From positions 22,903,501-22,967,500 of the forward strand of contig CM028899.1 of NCBI GenBank assembly GCA_016801885.1: a DNA stretch of 64,000 nucleotides, read 5' to 3'. This DNA is from Toxotes chatareus (Eukaryota > Chordata > Actinopteri > Toxotidae). A program made the translations under genes and the position numbers. Position 1 is the first letter of the stretch. Every line of letters begins with the position of its first letter. Of this stretch, positions 47,569 to 58,430 are shown in pieces. The notes beneath the pieces are model-generated. The model was given only the letters and a program-made list of their open reading frames with translations, was not told the DNA's origin and searched no databases.

Positions 47569-47665
47569 GCCTGTTTTGTAGAATTCTTTGGGGTTGTCTC
47601 CAAGGATGATTGGAAGCCCTCTGAGGACCAGAGTCCGAATGTCTGTTGGCTCCATAGGTTTTGTC
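47569..47665 (-). CDS. Orphan candidate exon, unknown protein
   Basis: On the minus strand a pyrimidine-rich stretch ending in AAAAG precedes an open segment whose ATG (47655) starts MEPTDIRTLVLRGLPIIL and then GDNPKEFYKTG, stopping exactly at a consensus donor GTAAGT (47568 downward). The amino-acid composition and perfect donor look like a real coding exon. The LRGLP-LGD-P-FYKT phrase reminds me of poorly characterised multi-copy fish proteins, but I cannot name the family. No partner exon was found on either side. It could be a fragment of a decayed gene carried by neighbouring retroelements. Confidence 0.3.
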
Positions 47666-47884
47666 TTTTGGGGTAGAAAAGACAACACAAGCAAGAAATG
47701 AAATATGTATCTAAAATTTGAAAAAACAAATAACTAATTCAGTTCAATTGCACAATTTAAGATTCCCACATCTTCTTAAACTAAAAACTGTAAAACTAAA
47801 AACTAAACTCTTAAACTTCATCATCATCTTTCAAGGATGCGATGGGTTAATACAGTCACAAGCCATGATCCTGTTGTGGCGGAG

Positions 47885-48430
47885 TGGAAAGCAACTGTTT
47901 TAACCAGGCAGGACCCAACTCTGACTCTGAGACAATGAAGAGTTCAGTTTTATTGAGAGAACGGCGTGGTGGGGAAGTGAGGCAGCTCTCGGCTGAGGCA
48001 AGACGAAGTCCGTTGCAGGTGGAAGGTAATGGGTGGAATGGTCAATGGAGCAGGGGGAGCAGGTGTCCGGGAATGATTATCCTGGCAGTGGAGAATGGAC
48101 AGGTGATCCTACAGGAACAGGGGGAGAACAAGATGAGTACAAGAATTATGACGGGAATCCAAAACACAGGTAAGCAACTTAGTAACTGCTTCAGACCCAA
48201 CGTGTCTACTGTAGACGTGGTCAGACGAACTTAAATTATGAATGGAAGATAGAAGGCTGATGACGGACTCAGAACAGCTGTGTCAATTACTGGTTGAGAA
48301 CGTGACGTCCCCACGCTCCATCCTGGCAAGAGAGCCACACACACACACACACACAAGGCAGGGGACATACAGGGTACAAAAGGAAGGAGGAGGGAAACCT
48401 GAACTAGCCCTTAACAGATCCTGCTGACCA
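47885..48430 (-). mobile_element. LTR-like sequence, minus strand
   Basis: In reverse complement it contains CTCAATAAAACTGAACTC (a polyadenylation signal), then GTCTCAGAGTCAGAGTTGGG and TCCTGCCTGG, which resembles the R-U5 end of the LTR-like sequence at 43436-43985. A CA microsatellite (about 48338-48355) lies inside. No adjoining internal region is recognised. Confidence 0.4.
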
Positions 48431-48464
48431 ACCTTCCCTCTTTTGAAAAATCTCTATAAGACGA

Positions 48465-49260
48465 GGATTGTGTCGATCAATCCCTTCATAAAAATCTTGC
48501 TGCCGTGGTTCACCATCAACCGCTTCATGTTTCAAACAGATTTTCCCCAATCAGCGACACACCCGCTAAGGAAAAAACTCTGGTTATTGGCAGCTCAATT
48601 TTGCGAAATGTGAAGTTAGAGACTCCAGCAACCATAGTTAAATGCATTCCTGGGGCCACGTTGAATCAGATTTAAAACTGCTGGCTGAGGATAAACATAG
48701 ATTTGGTAAGATTGTTATTCACGTCAGCGGTAATGACACCCGATTACGCCAATCGGAGGTAAAATTAATGTGAAATCTGTGTGTAACTATGCCAAAACAA
48801 TGTCGGACTCCATAGTGTTCTCTGGACCCCTGCCCGATTTGACCAGTGATGACATGTTTAGCCGCATGTCATCATTCTGTCGCTGGCTGTCTAGGTGGTG
48901 TCCAGCAAACAATGTGGCCTTCATTGACAACTGGAAAACTTTTTGTGGAAAACCTGGTCTGATTAGGAGAGACGGCATCTATCCCACTTTGGATGGTGCA
49001 GCTCTCATATCTAGAAATATGACAGATTTTAATAGACAACCAAAGTCATGACAACCCAGAGTTGAGACCAGGAGGCAGAGTTGCAGTCCTACATGCTCCT
49101 CTGCAGTTTCTCTAGAGCTGTCACCCTCCCATGATTCTTACTATTCCTACCATTCCAACGATTCCCTTTATCCTATAGAGACTGTGTCTGCTCCCCGTCA
49201 ACAAAAAGTGTATAAACTAAAAAATGAGGTGTTATTCATAAAAACCTCAAAAAATTAATA
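48465..49260 (+). pseudogene. CR1/L2-group LINE ORF1 (esterase-like domain), broken
   Basis: A frame beginning near 48560 reads EKTLVIGSSILRNVKL (the GSS motif of SGNH-type esterases). After a shift come KIVIHVSGNDTRLRQSE, and IVFSGPLPDLTSDDMFSRMS with WLSRWCPANNVAFIDNW and RRDGIYPTLDGAALIS (the DxxH-like block region). This is the esterase domain found in ORF1 of CR1/L2-type LINEs, thought to act on membrane or nucleic-acid handling. At least one frameshift (about 48660) and one stop break it. Confidence 0.7.
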
Positions 49261-49280
49261 CTACAAAAATATCTGAACCT

Positions 49281-51195
49281 AAAAACACCACAATTAGATG
49301 TGGGCTATTAAACATTAGATCTCTCTTGTCTAAATCTCTGTTAGTAAATGATTTGATAATGAATCAGCAGATTGATTTATTCTGGCTGACTGAGGCCTGG
49401 CTGCAGGAGGAAGAGTATGTCAGTCTAAATGAGTGAACTCCTGCTAGTCATATTAATTATCACATTCCTCGAGGCACAGCCCGAGGAGGAGGAGTGGCAG
49501 CAATCTACCACTCAAGTTTACTAATTAATCCTAGACCTAAGCCGAAATATAGCACATTTGAAAGCCTTATCCTCAGCCTCTCACATCCAAATTGGAAGAC
49601 AGAAAAACCAGTACTATTTGCTGTGGTGTATCGTCCACCTGCTGCTTACTCAGAGTTTTTGTCTGAATTCACTGAATTTTTATCTGATTTAGTGCTTAGT
49701 ATGGAAAAAGCAATTATAGTGGGCAACTTTAATATTCATGTTGATACCCACAATGACAGCCTTAAGACTGCTTTCTATTCAGTGTTAGACTCGATTGGCT
49801 TTTTACAAAATGTTAACAAACCAACTCACTGTTTTAATCACACCCTTGATCTTGTACTGACCTATGGCATAGAAGCTGAATATTTGACAGTAATCCCTCA
49901 GAACCCTGTTTTATCTGATCATTCTTTAGTAACATTTGAATTTACAATAATGAACTGCACAACATCTGGGAAAAAAAATTAACTACTGTAGATATTTGTC
50001 TGATAATGCTGTTATCAAATATAAGGAAGCTATTCCATCTTTATTTTCTCCGCTGCCATGTGCCAGTTTTACAGAGGGCAATGGCCTAAACTTTACTCCA
50101 GCAGATATAGACTATCTAGTACTGCTGCTTCATTGCGCTCAACCCTTGACTCTGTTGCCCCTTTGAAAAAGAAGGTCAGTAATCAGAGGAAGCTAGCTCC
50201 ATGGTACGATTCACAAATACGTACTTTAAAGCAGATATCATGAAAGCTGGAAAGGAAATGGTTATCCACTAATTTAGAGGAATTCCACCTAGCCTGGAAA
50301 GACAGCTTTATAACGTATAAAAAAAAGCCCTTCATAAGGCAAAAACTGCCTATTACTCATCATTAATAGATGAAAACAAGAACAACCCTAGGTTTCTTTT
50401 CAGCACTGTGGACAGACTGACAAAGAGCCATAGCTCTGTTGAACCATGCATCCCTCTAGCTCTCACTAGTAATGAGTTTAACAACATGTCAACATGTCTT
50501 TTGGATCCTATCCCGACCAGACTTCTTAAAGATGTTTTGCCTTTGATTGGCACTAACATATTAGACCAGATAAATCTCTCTTTGGTAACAGGATATGTTC
50601 CACAGGCTTTTAAGGTTACCGTTATCAAACCTTTACTTAAAAAGCCTTCTCTGGACTCTGACATTTTGGCAAACTATAGACCTATATCCAATCTCCCCTT
50701 TAATTCTAACATTCTTGAAAAGGCTGTTGCAACTCAGTTGTGTGACCATCTACATAGGAACGGTTTGTTTGAAGTTTTTCAGTCAGGATTTAGAGTTCAT
50801 CATAGCACAGAAACAGCACTGGTGAAAGTTACCAACGACCTTCTCACAGCATCAGATAATGGACTCGTCTCTATACTTGTCCTGCTAAATCTTAGTGCTG
50901 CATTTGACACTATTGATCATAGTATCCTACTGGAAAGATTAGAACATGTTATTGGGATTAAAGGAACAGCACTAGGCTGGTTTAAATCATATCTATCAGA
51001 TAGATACCAATTTGTTCATGTTAATGATGATCCCTCCATATATACCAGAGTAAGTCATGAGTTCCACAGGGTTCTGTGCTTGGACCGATATTGTTCACCT
51101 TATACATGCTTCCCCTAGGCAATATTATCAGGAAGCATGGAATAAATTTCCATTGCTATGCGGATGATACCCAGCTATATTTATCTATGAAGCCA
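49281..51195 (+). pseudogene. CR1/L2-group LINE ORF2 (endonuclease and partial RT), broken
   Basis: The apurinic endonuclease frame starts GLLNIRSLLSKSLLVNDLI, has one in-frame TGA at about 49434, then GGGVAAIYHSSL, FAVVYRPPAAYSEFL, IIVGNFNIHVD and SDHSLVTFEFT. RT follows at about 50640-51195: YRPISNLPFNSNILEKAV, SGFRVHHSTETALV, LSAAFDTIDHSILLERL, then after a frameshift GPILFTLYMLPLG and CYADDTQLYLSMKP (the catalytic YADD). The element stops there, cut off by the start of the next LINE; its thumb, C-terminus and tail are absent. Confidence 0.88.
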
Positions 51196-52228
51196 GTGGA
51201 CACACGCAGCGGCTGCTCTCCGTCCCAACGAGACAGTGTTTTCATGTTTTTTGTCGTGTTAGCAAACGTGTTTTTGTTCGTCTGCGTCTTCATTATGTCC
51301 ACCTCCACCAAGGCACACATACAGCCAGGAGTTACTGCTCAGCATCAGCAGAAATAATCCTACAATCAACTCACACGTGAATGAGCTACGGGACATAGCT
51401 TATTCATGTCCCGTAGGCACTCACCATCACCGCCCCCAACTCCCAGATCTCGCCTGCAGTGGAGGCGTCACAGGTGGTGCGAGAGAAAACAGAAGAGGGG
51501 TAAGCGCGGAGGAATCCGTGATAGGCTAATGGCTAACCCACACAAGCCTGCCATCCCCACCATCGTACTGTCCAACGTACGCTCGCTGGACAACAAGCTA
51601 GATCACGTACGTCTACTCCGGTCCACTATGAAGTCTGTGAGAGAGTGTTGTGTTTTTGTGTTTGCAGAAACATGGCTCAACAACAGCATTCCTGACAGTG
51701 CCATTCAACTGGACCGGCTAACATGCTATCGGGCAGACAGAGCTCTCATCGAAGAAGGAAAAACTTGCGGCGGGGGACTCTGTGTTTACATCAATGATGC
51801 CTGGTGTCGCGATGCTGCTGTGATCAGCAAACACTGTTCACCACTGTTGGAGATCATTATCATCAAATGCAGACCGTTCTACCTTCCAAGGGAATTCATA
51901 TCCCTCCCAGCTCCAACAACAACAGGAGTGAGGCACTGAACAAACTGTACCAGCAGGTCAGTGAGCAGCAGACAGCCCACCCGGATGCTTTTCTTGTTCT
52001 GGCGGGCAATTTCAATCATGCAGACCCAAAGTCTGTGCTTCCCAAACTCCACAGCCACATAAATTTTCCCACACGGGGAAGTAATATCTTGGACAATGTT
52101 TTCACCACCCAGAGAGGAAACTATAAAGCACTACTCCTCCCCCATCTCGGTGCCTTTGACCACATCACTGTTATGCTGATGCCAGCATACAGACCACTGG
52201 TCAAAGTCACCAAACCAGTTCGCAGGCA
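51196..52228 (+). pseudogene. L2-like LINE, 5' half (endonuclease), host of the nested insertion
   Basis: A basic start (PRSRLQWRRHRWCERKQKRG) leads into the endonuclease: VLSNVRSLDNKLDHVRLL, CVFVFAETWLNNSIPDSAI and CGGGLCVYINDAWC. After a frameshift near 51900 come FLVLAGNFNHADPKSVLP and HLGAFDHITVMLMPAYRPLV. It breaks off at about 52222-52230, where minus-strand gypsy sequence starts. The same LINE type resumes at about 58430. Confidence 0.85.
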
Positions 52229-52229
52229 C

Positions 52230-52726
52230 TCAACGACCGCCCGGTCCACCAGGCTTGTCAGGGTGTGCAGCATGAAAGTCTCTATTGAGCTGAGGATCCA
52301 GGATAAGGGATTTGGAGACCTACGAGCGCTCCTCCGGACCATAACCGTCCCAGTCCACCAGGTACTGTAAGCCCCGACCCCAGCGGCGGACGTCCAGCAA
52401 CCGGCGGACCGGTGGCCAGTCCTCCACCAGCCGGGCGGGTGGCGGGGGAACGGATGGAGGGCTAAGAGGGCTGGAGGAAACAGGTTTCAGCAGAGAGACA
52501 TGAAAGGTAGCTGAACAGCAACAGGGTTAATAATCTTGCTTACTTCAAAGGGGCCTATAAACTTGGGAGCCAGTTTTCTCGAATCTACTTTCAGGGGAAT
52601 GTTTTTAGAGGAGAGCCAAACTTTCTGACCAGGGGCGTATTCTGGGGCTGGGGTTCTGTGACTGTCGGCGTGGCGTTTAAAGGTGGAAGTGGACTTGAGA
52701 AGAGCTCTGCGAGCGTCTCTCCAGAC
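52230..52726 (-). pseudogene. Gypsy integrase C-terminus and chromodomain, ending at the stop codon
   Basis: Reads GQKVWLSSKNIPL, SRKLAPKFIGPFEVSKIINP, then the chromodomain RLLDVRRWGRGLQYLVDWDG and YGPEERS, with a TAG where a Trp is usual, then SKSLILDPQLNRDFHAAHPD and a final TGA at 52232-52230. In chromoviruses this domain is thought to guide integration to heterochromatin. Confidence 0.82.
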
Positions 52727-53445
52727 TCATCTGCAACGGTCAAAATGTGCCTGGACAGATGGGACTGCAAGGTCCCTTTCATCCTCTGGGAAGAGGGGCG
52801 GCTGATAACCTAGGGAACACTCAAAAGGTGACATACCGGTCGCTGAAGATACCAGGGTGTTGTAAGCGTATTCTATCCAGGGGAGATGTGATGACCAAGA
52901 GGGTGGTTTCCAAATCCTGGTTGGTCCGTTCAGATTGACCATTTGACTGAGGGTGAAAACCAGATGTGAGGCTGGCAGTGGCCCCCAGGGAGCTGCAAAA
53001 GGCTTTCCATACCTGGGATGTGAATTGAGACCATGAAGCCTGAAAACGTGCAACACCAGGGAGTCAGCCGTCTCACAAGCGGAGGGGAGTTTTGGTAGGG
53101 GAATGAAGCGGCTTTGGAGAAGCGGTAAACAACTGTGAGGATGGTGGTGTGCCCATTGGAAGGGGGTAACCCAGTTACAAAGTCGATAGCTATATGGGAC
53201 CAGGGGCGTTGTGGTACTGACAGGGGAAGTAATTCACCAGCAAGGGGTCGGTGAGAGGACTATTGTCTGGCGCAGGTGGAGCAGGCGGCGATGTAAGCCT
53301 GAGTGTCGCATTCCAGTGTGGGCCACCAGAAGTGGCTACGGAGGAGAGAGAGGGTTCTCTTGATACCGGGGTGGCAAAAAAGTCTTGAATCATGGACCCG
53401 AAGAACGGACGGACTGGGGAACAAAGTGTTTGCCAGGGGGTCCAA
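52727..53445 (-). pseudogene. Gypsy integrase remnants
   Basis: The zinc-binding part reads LFCHPGIKRTLSLLRSHFWW and CSTCARQ (HHCC type). The core domain's first half is scrambled by frameshifts between 53260 and 53056. The late core reads SSHLPWIEYAYNTLVSSATG and MSPFECSLGYQPPLFPEDER, the signature of fish gypsy integrases. Confidence 0.85.
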
Positions 53446-53514
53446 TGCCAGGATCCGGCTCCTCCAACAGAGCAGTTTGCAACTCAGTCATGAAAGGGCA
53501 GGTTAAGGCTCCTA

Positions 53515-54005
53515 TCACGCAGGAAGTTGGCAATATGGTATCGGGAGTGGAATGTTCGGCTTCAGTGTCAAACTGATGAGAGAGAGCATCAGGTTTGATG
53601 TTTTTAGAGTGAAACTGAAGCGACCAAAGAATAGCGCCCACCTAGCCTGTCGAGAATTTAATCTCTTGGCCGACTGTAGGTACGGCAAGTTCTTGTCGTC
53701 TGTCCACACCACAAACGGCAGCTCTGCCCCCTCCAACCAGTGACGCCATTCCTCCAAAGCCAACTTCACTGCCAGGAGTTCTCTGTTGCCAACATCATAG
53801 TTGCGCTCTGCTGGGGAGAGACGGCGGGAGAAATAGGCACATGGATGGAGTTTTTGGTCTGCGGGGGAGCGTTGAGAGAGGACGGCCCCTACCCCCACAT
53901 GAACTGTCTAGCTGGATCAGGTTGAGTTAAGATGGGAGCGGAGGTGAACCTCCTCTTGAGCTCGATGAAAGCCCGCTCCACCTCAGGCATCCACTGGAAT
54001 GGAAT
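53515..54005 (-). pseudogene. Gypsy RNase H domain
   Basis: After the Rex1-like flank the frame reads EVERAFIELKRRFTSAPIL, then, past a stop near 53890, GVGAVLSQRSPADQKLHPCA, YFSRRLSPAERNYDVGNREL, LALEEWRHWLEGAELPFVVW and TDDKNLPYLQSAKRLNSRQA. This is the RNase H domain of Ty3/gypsy elements, with the usual TDHKNL reading TDDKNL here. The frame is lost after ALFFGRF. Confidence 0.88.
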
Positions 54006-56926
54006 GGAGGTAAGAATAAGAATAATAAGAATAAGAATAAGAAATCCTTTATTAGTCCCTCAGTGGGGAAATTGCATTTAGCAACAGCAAGATTACAGTC
54101 CAGTAAGTGAAAGTAAAATATAAGTAAGACCAATATGGCCAAAACAAGATACTAAACTAAGAAAACAGCTGCTGTAAAAAAATAAAATATACATACATAT
54201 ATACATAAATAAGTAAATATGGGCTGGAGGTTGTTGAGTGACTTTTCATACACAATAAATATTGCACACTAATATTTGAGTTATTGCACATAGATATTGC
54301 ACTTATAGTTGCATGGAATTGGAATCAGTGTGTGTGTTAACAATGGTCATTATAGAGTCTGACAGCAGCAGGAAGGAAAGATCTTCTAAATCTCTCCTTC
54401 GCACACCGAGGGTGGAGCAGTCTGTCACTGAAGCTGCTCTGCAGAGCTGACAGGATGTCCTGCAGGGGGTGGGACTCATGGTCCAGCATAGATGACAGTT
54501 TTGCTAGGACCGTTCTGTCTCCTACCTCTCGCACTGAGTCCAGAGGACAGAGCTGGACTTCCTGATGACTTTGTCCAGCTTCTTCCTCTCCCTCTCAGTT
54601 ATGCTGCTGCTCCAGCAGACTATACCGTACAGGATGGCTGAAGCCACCACAGAGTCATAAAAGGTCTTTAGGAGTGTCCCCTGCACACCAAAAGACCGCA
54701 GTCTCCTCAGGCGGTAGAGCCGCTCTGCCCCCTCCTGTACAGTGCATCTGTGTTGTTAGTCCAGTCCAGTTTGTGGTTTAGGTGAACACCCAGGTACTTG
54801 TAAGAGTCCACTCTCTCAATGGTCATTCCCTGGATGTTCACCGGTGAGGGGGCAGACCGGTGTCTGCGGAAATCCACCACCATCTCCTTGGTCTTCCCTG
54901 CGTTGATGAGGAGGTGGTTTGGCCGACACCAGTCCACAAAGTCCTGCGTCACTCCTCTGTACTCTGCATCATCGTCATCACTGATCAGGCCGACGATAGC
55001 AGAGTCGTCAGAAAACTTGAGCAGGACACAGCCGTCTGTGTTGTGTCTGAAGTCTGCAGTGTAGAGGGTGAAGAGGAAGGGCGCAAGTACCGTGCCCTGA
55101 GGAACACCCACACTGCAGGTCAGGGGGTCAGACACACAGTCCCGAGCTTTCACAAACTGGGGCCTGTTTGTGAGGTAGTCCAGGACCCACTCTGCCAGCT
55201 GTGAGTCCACTCCAGACTGCACCAGCTTGTCCCTCAGAAGCACAGGCTGAATGGTGTTGAATGCGCTGGAGAAATCAAAGAATAGAATCCTCACAGCGCT
55301 GCCAGGCTTCTCCAGATGAGTCAGAGCACGGTGCAGCAGGAAGATCACAGCGTCCTCCGCTCCGATCCCAGGTCGGTAGGCGAACTGCAGTGGATCCATC
55401 GCTGAGCTCACCTCAGCCTGGAGGTGGCCCAGGACCAGTCTCTCCAATGTCTTCATCAGATGTGATGTGAGAGCCACTGGCCTGAAGTTGCTAGGATCCC
55501 TAGCATGTGGTGTTTTGGGCACTGGTACCACACAGGAGGTCTTCCATAGCTGTGGTACCATCCTCAGCTTTAGGCTCAGGTTGAAGACTCACCCCATAAT
55601 CCCACACAGTTCCTCTGCACAGGATTTCAGGAGCCTGGAGCTGATGCAGTCTGGTCCAGCTGCCTTCCGTGCTTTGATCCTCCTCAGCTCTCTCCTCACC
55701 TGGGCAGGTGTGAAGGACAGGGGTGGGCTGGAGGGGTTACTGAGTCCATGGGGTGGAGGGGAAATAGTGAGGTGTGAGCAAGAGGTGTGGGGGGCTGTAG
55801 GAGTGGGGCATTGTCCAGTTGACAAGGTGTGGGGCAGCTGCGTGGGGGGAGTAGTGGGTGGCTGGTCAAACCGGTTGAAGTGCTGGTTCAAGTCGTTCAC
55901 CCACTGCAGGCCCCCCTCAGCCTGGGAGTGGGGTGTTTTGAAGCCTGAGATGGTCTTTAGGCTCCTCCACACCCCACTGATGTTTTGCTGCTTCAGCTGC
56001 TCCTCCATCTTCCTCTTGTACCTGGCCTTGCCCTCCCTGATCTTCCTTCTCAGCTCTTTCTGTGTCGCCTTGAGCTCCTCCTTGTCCCCTGACCTGAAGG
56101 CTCTCTTCTTCTCCTTCAGTAGAGCTTTAATGTCAGGGGTAATCCACAGCTTGTTGTTTGTAAAACACCACACCCTTTTGGAGGGCACAGTGTTTTCACA
56201 GCAAAAGTTTATATAGCCTGTTATGGTGTCAGTAATTGTGTTGAGGTCCTCCCCGTGGGGGTCAACGAGCTCAGCCCACACAGTAGTGTTGAAGCAGTCC
56301 CTCAGAGTCTCCTCGCTCTCAGTAGTCCACCTCTTCACCACACGGGGCTCCACAGGCAGCCTGTGTACTATGGGTTTGTACACAGTCTGTAGGTGAACAA
56401 TGTTGTGGTCAGACCTGCCAAGCGGGGGGGTTGCAGAATATGCATCTTTGGTGTTGGCATAAAATAAATCTAGAGTTTTGTTGTCACGGGTGGGGCAGTT
56501 GACATACTGTGTAAATGTTGGTAACACAGAGGAGGGTGGTGCGTGATTAAAGTCACCTGAGATGAGGAAGAGGGCTAGTGGATGCTGTGTCTGCAGTTTG
56601 TTGGTAACTGAGAGGAGTGTGTCACAGGCGATGTCAGAGTTAGCAGAGGGGGGAACATATACCGCTATCACGATAGCATGCGTGAACTCCCGTGGCAGGT
56701 CTCATGCTAACAGCTAACAGTTCAATGTCTCTGTTGCACAGTTCCATTTTCACCACACAATGTCCTGGTTTGCACCATCTCTCGTTCACAAACACAACAA
56801 GGCCCCCTCCCTTCCTCTTACCACTGTCCTTCGTCCTGTCCGCCCGCAGCAGATGAAAAGACTCCAATGCAATGATGGAGTCCAGGGTATGAGGGGTTAA
56901 CCAGGTCTCCGTGAAAAGGAGGTAAG
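54006..56926 (-). pseudogene. Rex1-like LINE, 5'-truncated, inserted in the gypsy element
   Basis: The minus strand encodes the endonuclease end (LLRADRTKDSGKRKGGGLVV, then after a frameshift near 56650 AVYVPPSANSDI, ISGDFNHAPPSSVLP, GRSDHNIVHLQTVYKP). RT follows (SNFRPVALTSHLMKTLERLV, LQFAYRPGIGAEDAVIFL, DFSSAFNTIQPVLLRDKL, GVPQGTVLAPFLFTLYTADF, LKFSDDSAIVGLISD). One in-frame TGA lies at about 55591-55589 and a frameshift near 54710. The 3' end has TGCAATTTCCCCACTGAGGG and a TTATTC tandem tail. A 9-bp direct repeat GGAGGTAAG (plus strand) flanks it at 54006-54014 and 56918-56926. In RT block C the usual ADD is SDD. Confidence 0.88.
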
Positions 56927-57190
56927 GCCTGTTAATGGAGCTGCAACAGTGCTATAGTTGCGAATGAAACGTCGGTAAAAGTTGGCAAACCCTAGAAACC
57001 TCTGTAGCTGTTTCCTATTGGACGGAGTGGGCCACTCCGACACGGCCTGCACCTTGCCTGGGTCGGCTTGCACCTGGCCTCTTTTTATGATGAAACCCAG
57101 GAAGGTGACGGTGTCGGCGTAGAACTCACATTTTTCTGCTTTGACATAAAGCCGATTCTCCAACAGCCTCTGGAGGACCAGGCGTACATG
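56927..57190 (-). pseudogene. Gypsy RT thumb/connection fragment up to the Rex1-like insertion
   Basis: Reads LYVKAEKCEFYADTVTFLGF, then VQADPGKVQAVSEWP and LGFANFYRRFIRNYSTVAAP. These are the standard post-YLDD motifs of Ty3/gypsy RT. It ends at the Rex1-like insertion point and continues in the flank below 54006. Confidence 0.9.
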
Positions 57191-57193
57191 CTA

Positions 57194-58400
57194 GCGATGC
57201 TGATGGGGATCCTGGGAAAATATGAGAATATCATCCAGATATACAAAAACAAAACGGTTCAGAAAATCCCGTAACACATTGTTGACTAAAGCCTGGAAAA
57301 CAGCAGGTGCGTTTGTTAGACCGAAAGGCATGACCAAGTATTCAAAATTGCCGAGAGGGGTGTTGAAGGCTGTCTTCCACTCATTCCCCTCTCTGATCCT
57401 CACCAAGTGGTAGGCGTTCCGTAGGTCCAATTTAGTGAAGATGGTTGACCCATGGAGGGATTCCAATGCAGAGGAGATGAGGGGCAGCGGGTATTTGTTC
57501 TTAGTGGTAATGTTGTTGAGGTTTTTACAGTCTATGCAGGGGCGGAGAGTTTTGTCTTTCTTTTCAACAAAAAAAAACCCGCCCCCAGGGGAGAGGTGGA
57601 AGGGTGAATGATCCCAGTCTTGTATGTCTGTCTCCATCGCCCCCCTCTCAGGCTTGGACATGTGGTAAAGTCGGCCTGAGGGGAGTGAGGAATCAGGTAG
57701 CAGCTCTATAGGACAGTCGTATGGTCGGTGAGGTGGAAGGGAAAGAGCCTTACTTTTACTGAAGACTTCTCCGAGGTCATGATACTCCGGCGGTACCGAG
57801 GATAAGTCAGGTTGTTGAGTGATGGCTGAGGCTGGGATCTTTCCTGAGGACGGTAGAGCAGAGTACAGACAGGTTTGATGGCAATGTTCGGACCAGTTGA
57901 TAATCTTACCCGCTGCCCAGTCGATGAGGGGGTTGTGGGTCTTGAGCCAGGGGAAACCTAGAACCAGAGGAGTCTGGGGAGCAGAGAAAACCAGAAAGCT
58001 AATGTGTTCATGGTGGTTACCTGAGAGGACCTGATGAATAGGTTCGGTCTGGTGAGTCACTTTGGCCAGGTATTTGCCATTCAGAGCGCAGACAGGGATC
58101 GAACCGGTGAGGGGCTCCATTTTAATACCAGCCTGGCAAACCAATTCAGAATCTAGAAAATTCTGCTCAGCTCCAGAGTCAATCAGAGCACAGAGAGGTA
58201 AAGGCTGGTCGAGTTGCAGGGAAGCTGGAAGTTGCAGTCTAGGGAGATTCAGAGGGGAGGGGGAAGAAACGCCCACCAGACTCCCTATCTGTACTGGCGG
58301 GCTACCGAGTTTGGGCGAGCAGGGCAGGAAGATATTAAGTGGCCAGGTTTGCCACAGTATAGGCACTCACCAGCCCTTAACCGACGCTGGCGCTCTTCAG
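57194..58400 (-). pseudogene. Gypsy gag zinc knuckle, protease and reverse transcriptase
   Basis: The zinc knuckle CLYCGKPGHLISSC fits CX2CX4HX4C. Aspartic protease active site LIDSGA is at about 58180-58163. RT blocks are KKDKTLRPCIDCKNLN, TKLDLRNAYHLVRIREG, LVMPFGLTNAPAVFQALVN and the catalytic YLDD at about 57241-57230. The RT frame is closed by an in-frame TAG at 57193-57191; the same frame continues beyond it. Gag upstream of the zinc knuckle (matrix/capsid) is absent. Confidence 0.9.
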
Positions 58401-58430
58401 GTGGTAACCGAGTCCGACCCGATGGGAACA

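Larger units (their letters stand above)
52229..58430 (-). mobile_element. Chromodomain Ty3/gypsy element, internal region only, split by a Rex1-like LINE
   Basis: Read on the minus strand, the order is nucleocapsid zinc knuckle (about 58366-58322), protease, reverse transcriptase, [Rex1-like insert 56926-54006], RNase H, integrase, chromodomain, stop codon (52232-52230). This PR-RT-RH-IN-chromodomain order is that of vertebrate chromoviruses. No LTR, primer-binding site or polypurine tract was seen at either end. Several stops and frameshifts make it inactive. Confidence 0.88.

Noticed and set aside
55467..56216. 249-codon plus-strand frame
   Set aside because: Antisense of the Rex1-like endonuclease and linker, which has the recognisable protein motifs.
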